A stretch of 64,000 nt of DNA from Paracoccaceae bacterium. Its GTDB lineage: Bacteria; Pseudomonadota; Alphaproteobacteria; Rhodobacterales; Rhodobacteraceae. The notes beneath the pieces were generated by a model that did not search any database, had not been told where the DNA came from, and saw nothing but the letters and a program-made list of their open reading frames with translations. This document shows, piece by piece, positions 58,352 to 64,000 of the stretch. The stretch's first letter is position 1; every line of letters begins with the position of its first letter. The stretch is taken from contig JAIXZW010000013.1 of the NCBI GenBank assembly GCA_027489375.1, positions 248,001 to 312,000 on the forward strand. Reading direction: 5' to 3'. The translations under genes and the position numbers were made by a program.

Positions 58352-59518
58352 TTACCCCCGCCCGACCGTGCCGCGCGACAGCGTGCGGATCGCCGCCGTC
58401 AACGCCGCGATGTCACCGCGCAGATCGGCCACGCTTTCCTGCCGTCCTGCGGAAATTTCCTCAAGAATCCGAAGCAGTTGCACGTCGATAGAGCGCAGCC
58501 GCATCCGGCTTTCGGCATCCGACCCGCCGCCTTCGTTGCCCGCAAACGCCGCGATCAGCCGCTCTTGCCCTTCGGCAATGCGGTTCAGCGCGGCCACCTG
58601 CCCCTTCTCGCTTCCACCGGTTTCGGCAAGCTTGGTGATCGCCCGCGCCAGATCGTCGATCTTGTCCTCGACCATCACCCGCGTGATGTCGGACTGGGTG
58701 TAAAGCGATTGCAGCGCATCCATCTGCGCCTGCATCTGGTCCAGCACCGCCGCCATCGCCGAACTGTCCCCCCCCTCGCCATCCGAGGCGAGCGAGACGC
58801 GGGTGATCGACGACAACCATTCCTCGAGCTCGCGGTAAAAACGGTTCTGACCGTGGCCCGCGAACAGCTCCAGCAGCCCCACGACCAACGATCCGGCAAG
58901 GCCGAGGAGCGACGACGAGAACGCCGTCCCCATCCCGCCCAACTGGTTTTCAAGCCCGCCCATCAGCTTGGTAAAGACCTGAACCCCCGTCTCGCCCTCT
59001 TGCGGGGCAAGCGAGCGGATGGTTTCCACCACCGCCGGAACCGTGGTCGCCAGCCCGTAGAACGTGCCGAGAAGACCAAGGAAGATCAAAAGGTTGGTCA
59101 GATATCGGGTGATATCCCGCGCCTCGTCGATGCGCGTCGCCACGGATTCGAGGATCGACCGGCTGGACGAATTGGAAATCTGCATCTTCTTGCCGCGCGA
59201 CCGAAGAAGCGAGGCGAGCGGTGCAAGCAGACGTGGCGGGCGCGTGTTTTCATGGCCCGGAATGTGGCGCACGAAATCTTCGATCCAGCTGACCGACTGC
59301 ATCAGGATCAGCACCTGCCAGAAGCAGGTCAGAACCCCCAGAAAGAACACCCCCGCGATGAAGCCGTTCAGCAGCGGGTTCGTCCTGAAGATCCCCGCAA
59401 TCTCGCCGGAGATCACCCAAGCCCCCGTCCCGACCAGCGCCAGAACGACCAGCATGAACACGAGTTGCCGGATCGGCTGGCTGAAGGTGGTGGCCGCTTC
59501 GGCCCGGAACTTGTCCAT
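58352..59518 (-). CDS. MotA/ExbB/ZorA-like proton-channel subunit
   Basis: A 388-residue inner-membrane protein with four hydrophobic segments (LVFMLVVLALVGTGAWVISG, GFIAGVFFLGVLTCFWQVLI, LTNLLIFLGLLGTFYGLATT, TAFSSSLLGLAGSLVVGLLE). LGLLGTFYGLATTVPAVVET and GGMGTAFSSSLLG are the MotA/TolQ/ExbB pore-helix motifs. The C-terminal ~160 residues form a cytoplasmic helical tail (AMAAVLDQMQAQMDALQSLY and onward). With the MotB-like gene just downstream it forms a two-gene ion-driven motor unit. No flagellar, Tol or TonB genes are adjacent. Confidence 0.85.
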   Translation of the reverse strand: MDKFRAEAATTFSQPIRQLVFMLVVLALVGTGAWVISGEIAGIFRTNPLLNGFIAGVFFLGVLTCFWQVLILMQSVSWIEDFVRHIPGHENTRPPRLLAPLASLLRSRGKKMQISNSSSRSILESVATRIDEARDITRYLTNLLIFLGLLGTFYGLATTVPAVVETIRSLAPQEGETGVQVFTKLMGGLENQLGGMGTAFSSSLLGLAGSLVVGLLELFAGHGQNRFYRELEEWLSSITRVSLASDGEGGDSSAMAAVLDQMQAQMDALQSLYTQSDITRVMVEDKIDDLARAITKLAETGGSEKGQVAALNRIAEGQERLIAAFAGNEGGGSDAESRMRLRSIDVQLLRILEEISAGRQESVADLRGDIAALTAAIRTLSRGTVGRG

Positions 59519-59590
59519 CAGGTCACTTCCACTTGGGTCTGCTGCGCGTCCAACATATCAGCCCGACGCCCCGTGCCAAGGGGAACCCCG

Positions 59591-60127
59591 TCACGAAGCG
59601 AGCCGCCGCACCCGTTCGGCCAACCAGTCGAGGTCCGCATCCGCAATGCCAAGCGCGCCAAGATGTTCCGCCGTGGAGAAAAGGTAGTCGCGGTTCAGCC
59701 CGCGGCCGCCTTGCGCATGCAGGATGATCCGCGCCTGCTCCTCGAGCGGCAGACCGCCGCAATACTGGTCATGCGCGGGGTCGATCACATAGGCCAGCGC
59801 CGTGACCTGCCGTCCGTCGGACAGCGCCACATCCAACCATTCCTCGAGATAGGCCGAAGACACCAACTCGCGCTCGCGCAGCGTGGCGAGGGTCGCATCC
59901 TCGGCCCCTCGGGCGACGCGAAAGGCCACGCCGTCGCAATGCGCTCCCGCCGCACGGTCCAGCGCCAGAACCAATCCGGGTTCGGCCACCGACCCGCGAT
60001 GATGGATCGACCGCATGCAAAAGCTGCGATGCCAGCCCGTCAGCCGCGCGACATGCCGTTCGGCCACCGGAAACCCGGGATGCCAGATCAGCGACCCATA
60101 GCCGAAGACCCAAAGCGCGCCGTCCAT
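59591..60127 (-). CDS. ChaC-type gamma-glutamylcyclotransferase
   Basis: A 178-residue protein of the ChaC family, glutathione-specific gamma-glutamylcyclotransferase. The N-terminal WVFGYGSLIWHPGFPVAERH is the YGSL substrate loop. RERELVSSAYLEEWLDVALS carries the catalytic Glu region, and ALAYVIDPAHDQYCGGLPLE follows. It would split glutathione to 5-oxoproline and Cys-Gly. It lies 72 bases downstream of the divergent-facing MotA-like start side and is divergent from the DUF2125 gene. Confidence 0.92.
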   Translation of the reverse strand: MDGALWVFGYGSLIWHPGFPVAERHVARLTGWHRSFCMRSIHHRGSVAEPGLVLALDRAAGAHCDGVAFRVARGAEDATLATLRERELVSSAYLEEWLDVALSDGRQVTALAYVIDPAHDQYCGGLPLEEQARIILHAQGGRGLNRDYLFSTAEHLGALGIADADLDWLAERVRRLAS

Positions 60128-60190
60128 TCACTGGCCCTCATGTTGACGCCCTTGTAAACAACAGGGCGGCAGAGATGGAAAGGGCATCCG

Positions 60191-61180
60191 ATGCGGGCAA
60201 TTGTGGTGGCAACCTTCGTCGCGGCGGTATTGTGGGCCGGATACTGGTTCGTCGGATCGCGCCTGATGGAACGCGAGGTGACGCGCTGGTTCGCCGCCCC
60301 GCACGGCGAGATGCAGGTTGCGCAGGCGGGCATCGCCCTGCGCGGCTTTCCCAACCGCTTCGACCTGACGGTGACGGAGCCTGCCGTTGCCCTGCCCGAA
60401 CGTGGCTGGGGCTGGTCGGCCCCCTTTGCGCAGGCCTTCATGATGACCTGGAAGCCTTGGCATGTGATCGCCGCCCTGCCGCAGGAACAGGCCATCGACA
60501 CGCCCACGGGCCGCTTCACCCTGACCTCCAGCCAGTTCGAAGGCAGCCTCGTCGTGGTTCCCGGCACTGCGCTGACGCTCGACCGGACGGTCGTTTCCGC
60601 TGACAACCCCGCGCTGCGCCATGACAAAGGGTGGGAGGTTTCCGCCACCAAGGCCACGGTTGCGACCCGCCTGATGCCCGACGATGCCAAGGCGCACGAG
60701 ATCGGGATTGAAGTGACGACGCTTACCCCCCCTGCCGATTTCCGCATGTCTCTGGCGGGGCAATCGACCCTGCCCGAAATCATCGAGCGTCTTCACATCG
60801 ACGCCGTGGCGATGTTCAGCGCCCCGCTTGACCGTTTCGCCGCGCAAACCGCGCCCCGCCTGTCCTCGCTGCGGTTGAAAGAGGGGCTTTTGCGCTGGGG
60901 GGATATGGTGATGTCGGCTTCGGGCATGCTGACCGCGACCGAAACGGGCCTTGCCGAAGGCAGGATCGACCTGCGGGTGGAGAACTGGCGTCAGCTCGTG
61001 CCCGTGCTGGTGGCGGCGGGTCTTGTCACGCCCGAGGTATCGCCCACCGTGACCCGTGCGCTGGAACTTCTGTCCGAACAGGGCGCGGACCCTAAGGTGC
61101 TTGAAATCCCGCTCGTCCTGCAAGAGGGCCGCATGACGCTTGGCCCGCTGCCGCTTGGCCCCGCGCCGCGCATGTTCTAG
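60191..61180 (+). CDS. DUF2125 domain protein, membrane-anchored
   Basis: A 329-residue protein with an N-terminal signal/anchor (MRAIVVATFVAAVLWAGYWF). The body shows the DUF2125 pattern: GIALRGFPNRFDLTVTEPAV, WKPWHVIAALPQEQAIDTPT and SLRLKEGLLRWGDMVMSASG, which resembles AsmA-like beta-rich periplasmic proteins. The function is unknown, and envelope lipid handling is a speculative possibility. AAAGGG precedes the ATG. Convergent with the extensin-like gene, with a four-base stop overlap. Confidence 0.87.
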   Translation: MRAIVVATFVAAVLWAGYWFVGSRLMEREVTRWFAAPHGEMQVAQAGIALRGFPNRFDLTVTEPAVALPERGWGWSAPFAQAFMMTWKPWHVIAALPQEQAIDTPTGRFTLTSSQFEGSLVVVPGTALTLDRTVVSADNPALRHDKGWEVSATKATVATRLMPDDAKAHEIGIEVTTLTPPADFRMSLAGQSTLPEIIERLHIDAVAMFSAPLDRFAAQTAPRLSSLRLKEGLLRWGDMVMSASGMLTATETGLAEGRIDLRVENWRQLVPVLVAAGLVTPEVSPTVTRALELLSEQGADPKVLEIPLVLQEGRMTLGPLPLGPAPRMF

Positions 61181-62184
61181 CGGCAGTAGGGGCCGTTGCG
61201 GTAGCCTGCAGTGTCGAAATGCAGGTGGTCTTCGTGATAGCCGTCTGATCCGGGGCCGAGCGTGGTGCCGAAGATGCCGCAGGCCGCCTTGTGCGCCTTG
61301 CGGATCTGGCGGTTATAGTCGCGCGCGATCGTCCATTCTGTGCCATCGGCAAAGATGAAGGCAGAAATGTCCACCGCCTTGCCGCGCCCGTGTTCGCTGA
61401 TCTTGTTGCCGCGCACGTTGTTGCGCGGACGGCAGACGTAGCTCCCCGCGATCTGCAATTCGACGACGTCCTTGTTGAACGCGGGCCGCATCCCCTTGTC
61501 GATCCAGGTCTTGAGTGCGCTCGCCGTCTCGCAGTTCACCGTGGCGCTGCCGCGCAGCTTGATCCCGTCGACCGAAGTGATGCGGACGGGTTCATCCACC
61601 CCGCAGCCGTTTACCTTGGAGGAAATCGGGGCAAGCTCGTCGCCGCGAATGTCGGGGTCGCCGCAGACGAAGCCATCGGTGGGCACAGCCGTTTTCGGCT
61701 TCTTCCCGCCGCCGAACAGCCGCGCAAGGCCACCTTGGGGCTTTTCGGCGGGCGCAGGGGCCGATGCGGAAAGGATCGCCGGACGCGGCATGGGGCGGAT
61801 CGTGGCGGAACCTGCGGGGGCGACCGCCACCACGGCAGGCACAGCCGCCGCGATGCTTGCCGGACGAGGCAAAGGACGCAGGACGGGAGCCGCAACCGCG
61901 ACCACAGGCGCAGGCGTAGCGACGCTTTGCGGCGCGAGCCATTCCGCTGGGCGCGGGCGCGGGCGCGGTGCTTGCAGCGCCACGGGCAAGGCGGCCAACG
62001 AAGCATCGGGCGAAATCTCGGGCAGGGCCACCGTGGCGGGCCGTGCAAGCGGGCGCTTCACGTCGGGGTCCGCGCCACCTGCAACCGCAAGCGCCACAGG
62101 CCGCTGCAACGGGCGCGGCGAGGTCGTCATCTCCGCCTGTGCCGCGCTGGCTGCCAGAACGGCAGCAAGGGCAAGCCGGATCAC
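61177..62184 (-). CDS. Extensin-like domain protein, secreted, Pro/Arg-rich
   Basis: A 335-residue protein with a signal peptide (MIRLALAAVLAASAAQA). Residues ~20-160 are low-complexity and Pro/Arg/Ala-rich (RPLPRPASIAAAV, RPMPRPAILSAS). The C-terminal ~170 residues are the extensin-like domain (VRITSVDGIKLRGSATVNCE, RGNKISEHGRGKAVDISAFI, and the EDHLHFD motif) related to the D-Ala-D-Ala carboxypeptidase (VanY/M15) fold with its SEH and HxH zinc ligands. It probably acts on peptidoglycan. It has a GTG start directly after the tyrA stop. Confidence 0.9.
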   Translation of the reverse strand: MIRLALAAVLAASAAQAEMTTSPRPLQRPVALAVAGGADPDVKRPLARPATVALPEISPDASLAALPVALQAPRPRPRPAEWLAPQSVATPAPVVAVAAPVLRPLPRPASIAAAVPAVVAVAPAGSATIRPMPRPAILSASAPAPAEKPQGGLARLFGGGKKPKTAVPTDGFVCGDPDIRGDELAPISSKVNGCGVDEPVRITSVDGIKLRGSATVNCETASALKTWIDKGMRPAFNKDVVELQIAGSYVCRPRNNVRGNKISEHGRGKAVDISAFIFADGTEWTIARDYNRQIRKAHKAACGIFGTTLGPGSDGYHEDHLHFDTAGYRNGPYCR

Positions 62185-63114
62185 CTAAGGGTCTTTCTTG
62201 GCGGCCACGCGGCCAAAGTCGGGCGCGGCCGTATCCTGCCCCGCTTCGATGATGCCGCGGCGGATCGCGCGGGTCCGTGTGAAATAGGCATGCAACTCGT
62301 CACCATCCCCCATGCGGATGGCGCGCTGGAGCACGAACAATTCCTCGGTAAAGCGCCCGAGGATATCCAGCACGGCATCCTTGTTGGTCAAAAACACATC
62401 GCGCCACATCGTCGGGTCCGACGCGGCGATACGGGTAAAGTCGCGGAAGCCTGACGCGGAATACTTGATGACTTCGGAATTCGACACGCGGCGCAGGTGG
62501 TCGGCCACGCCCACCATCGTATAGGCGATCAGGTGCGGCGTATGCGACACGACCGCCAGCACAAGGTCATGATGCGCCGCGTCCATCTCGTCGACATTGG
62601 CGCCCATACCCTCCCACAGCGCGCGCAGGCGTGCCGTGGCATCGGGGGTCGAGGTTTCGGTCGGGGTCAAAAGGCACCAGCGGTTCTGGAACAGCGTCGC
62701 GAAACCCGACCGTGGCCCCGAATGCTCGGTCCCCGCAAGCGGATGCGCGGGAACAAAGGCGACATCGGCGGGAATATGCGGAGCGACCGCCGCGATCACC
62801 GCCTGCTTCACCGATCCGACATCGCTGACGCAAGCCCCCGCCTTCAGATGCGGCGCGATTTCCGTGGCGATGGCCTCCATCGCGCCCACGGGCACGCAAA
62901 GCACCACAAGATCGGCGCCCGCGACCGCCTCGGCCGCCGTGTCGTAGACGCGGTCACACAAACCGATTTCCAGCGCGGTCGCCCGCGTCTCGGCCGATTT
63001 GGCGTGTCCCGTGATCTCGCGCGCCAGACCCTTTTCGCGGATCGCCAGCGCCATCGACGATGCGATCAGCCCCAGCCCGATGAAACAGACGCGGTCATAG
63101 ATCGGGGCGGTCAT
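62185..63114 (-). CDS. tyrA: Prephenate/arogenate dehydrogenase
   Basis: A 309-residue NAD(P)-dependent dehydrogenase of tyrosine synthesis. The Rossmann motif is [40 protein letters not shown] and [20 protein letters not shown] are the substrate-binding and catalytic His regions, and [20 protein letters not shown] is conserved. Whether prephenate or arogenate is preferred cannot be read. It overlaps hisC by four bases (ATGA), and the extensin-like gene starts immediately after its stop. Confidence 0.93.
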   Translation of the reverse strand: MTAPIYDRVCFIGLGLIASSMALAIREKGLAREITGHAKSAETRATALEIGLCDRVYDTAAEAVAGADLVVLCVPVGAMEAIATEIAPHLKAGACVSDVGSVKQAVIAAVAPHIPADVAFVPAHPLAGTEHSGPRSGFATLFQNRWCLLTPTETSTPDATARLRALWEGMGANVDEMDAAHHDLVLAVVSHTPHLIAYTMVGVADHLRRVSNSEVIKYSASGFRDFTRIAASDPTMWRDVFLTNKDAVLDILGRFTEELFVLQRAIRMGDGDELHAYFTRTRAIRRGIIEAGQDTAAPDFGRVAAKKDP

Positions 63115-64000
63115 TTCACACCTTTGAACTGCGCCACGGCATGGGCGACACGGCGGCAGGCGGCTTCGTCACCGATGGTGATGCGCAGGCAGTTGGGCAG
63201 CTTGTAGCCCGCCACCCGCCGCACGATCAGCCCCTGCTCTTGCAGGAAGGCATCGCAAGCGCCCGCTTCTTCGTCCGAGGCAAAGCGCGCCAGCACGAAA
63301 TTCGCCATCGACGTATCCGAGGGAACGCCCAGCTCGGCCAGCGATTCCGCCAGCCAATGCCGCATCCGCGCATTCTCGGCGCGGCACTTGGCGACGAACT
63401 CCTGATCGCGCACCGCCGCTTCCGCCGTTTCAAGCTGCGTGTTCGACAGGTTGAACGGCCCACGGATACGGTTCAGCACGTCGATGATCGCGCGCGGCCC
63501 GTAGCCCCAGCCGATGCGCAACCCGCCCAGCCCGTAGATTTTCGAGAAGGTCCGCGTCATCACCACATTGCTGCGGCTTTCGACCAGCGCCTGCCCGCCA
63601 TCGTAGCCTTCGACATATTCCGCATAGGCCCCGTCCAGCACCAGAATCGCCTGCTTGGGCAGACCTGCCGCCAGACGTTCCACCTCGGCCATCGAAATCA
63701 TCGTGCCGGTGGGGTTGTTGGGATTCGCGATGAAGACAAGCTTCGTGCGGCGGTTGCAGGCGGCAAGGATCGCGTCAACGTCCGTGGTCCGCTCGCGCTC
63801 CCGCACCTCGACCGGGGTCGCACCGACCGCAAGGGCCGAGATGCGATACATCAGGAAGCCGTGCTCGGTGAAGACCACCTCGTCCTTCGGCCCCGCGTAG
63901 GCTTGGCAAAGGAAGGTGATGATCTCGTCCGACCCGACCCCGCAGATCACCCGATCCGCGTCCAGCCGATGCACTTCGGCAATCGCCTCGCGCAGCGCGG
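63111..64000 (-). CDS. hisC: Histidinol-phosphate aminotransferase (5' end outside the window)
   Basis: A PLP-dependent class I/II aminotransferase, cut at the right edge. The frame runs open to base 64000, so the GTG at 63974 is internal and not the start. Motifs are [56 protein letters not shown], and the PLP-Lys in [20 protein letters not shown]. The C-terminal Arg motif is [20 protein letters not shown]. It works in histidine synthesis and often also in aromatic amino acid transamination, which agrees with tyrA downstream. Confidence 0.93.
   Translation of the reverse strand, partial: ALREAIAEVHRLDADRVICGVGSDEIITFLCQAYAGPKDEVVFTEHGFLMYRISALAVGATPVEVRERERTTDVDAILAACNRRTKLVFIANPNNPTGTMISMAEVERLAAGLPKQAILVLDGAYAEYVEGYDGGQALVESRSNVVMTRTFSKIYGLGGLRIGWGYGPRAIIDVLNRIRGPFNLSNTQLETAEAAVRDQEFVAKCRAENARMRHWLAESLAELGVPSDTSMANFVLARFASDEEAGACDAFLQEQGLIVRRVAGYKLPNCLRITIGDEAACRRVAHAVAQFKGVK

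Noticed and set aside
56777..59518. Zorya anti-phage system (ZorA/ZorB)
   Set aside because: The pair is MotAB-like, but no ZorC, ZorD or ZorE gene is adjacent, and the coiled coil lies in the MotB-like rather than mainly in the MotA-like subunit.

Overview
The window is about 64 kb of high-GC DNA, nearly all coding. It looks like a core chromosomal segment of a Rhodobacteraceae member (Alphaproteobacteria, Rhodobacterales). The evidence is the sum of several family traits: an F1-only atpHAGDC operon, an hsp20-DUF1150 pair, a fused ATP sulfurylase/APS kinase, an Lrp regulator divergent from trxB, a Hint-domain protein, an H-type lectin protein, DUF2125 and extensin-like genes beside tyrA/hisC, and groESL under a CIRCE operator. 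The genus cannot be fixed from sequence reading alone. I saw no rRNA, tRNA, CRISPR array, insertion sequence or prophage.

Layout. 1-2.1 kb: 5' part of a MATE exporter and two overlapping hotdog thioesterases, divergent from a MerR regulator with a MerR-type promoter/operator. 2.1-9.6 kb: a beta-oxidation operon (acyl-CoA dehydrogenase, small protein, GST, thiolase, cupin, DUF559 nuclease-like protein, hydratase/3-hydroxyacyl-CoA dehydrogenase). 9.5-13.5 kb (minus): ybjN, proC, csaA, 2-hydroxyacid dehydrogenase, sulfotransferase, Hint protein. 13.8-16.4 kb: membrane hybrid histidine kinase. 16.4-18.4 kb: ubiK, purE-purK. 18.4-20.7 kb (minus): secreted lipase-like protein, iron-permease-like protein, lrgA-lrgB. 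20.8-22.2 kb: Nudix, GreA/B-like and GNAT genes. 22.2-26.2 kb (minus): groES-groEL, then two EamA exporters. 26.3-30.3 kb: TraB/GumN protein, Mn-dependent pyrophosphatase, DUF465, hsp20, DUF1150, YdeI-like protein. 30.4-34.1 kb: sat/cysC, trxB, lrp. 34.4-37.5 kb (minus): 48-aa protein, pgeF, midA-like methyltransferase, lgt. 37.6-41.7 kb: HAD phosphatase, MaoC hydratase, ribF, ycgN, threonine aldolase. 41.8-44 kb: DsbA-like isomerase, prs, H-type lectin protein. 44.1-48.9 kb (minus): atpHAGDC. 49.2-51.1 kb (minus): a restriction-modification module (C5 methyltransferase plus GIY-YIG protein), the clearest accessory insertion. 51.2-56.7 kb: methyltransferase, GFA protein, gloB, clpA, M23 peptidase. 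56.8-59.5 kb (minus): an uncharacterised MotA/MotB-like proton-channel pair with a very long coiled coil. 59.6-64 kb: ChaC-like cyclotransferase, DUF2125, extensin-like protein, tyrA/tyrC, hisC (cut by the window end).

Most genes sit in tight operons with ATGA or TGATG stop/start overlaps. The fatty-acid genes form one pathway from acyl-CoA oxidation to thiolysis. groESL, hsp20-DUF1150 and clpA give a proteostasis theme, with a visible CIRCE element and a sigma-32-like promoter. The non-coding signal is unusually rich in families of short palindromic repeats: a two-hairpin element placed right after stop codons, an A/T-core plus G-tract intergenic element, GC palindromes inside the DUF559 reading frame, and a four-hairpin array after groEL. 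With the restriction-modification module and the MotAB-like pair, these are the observations most worth following up.
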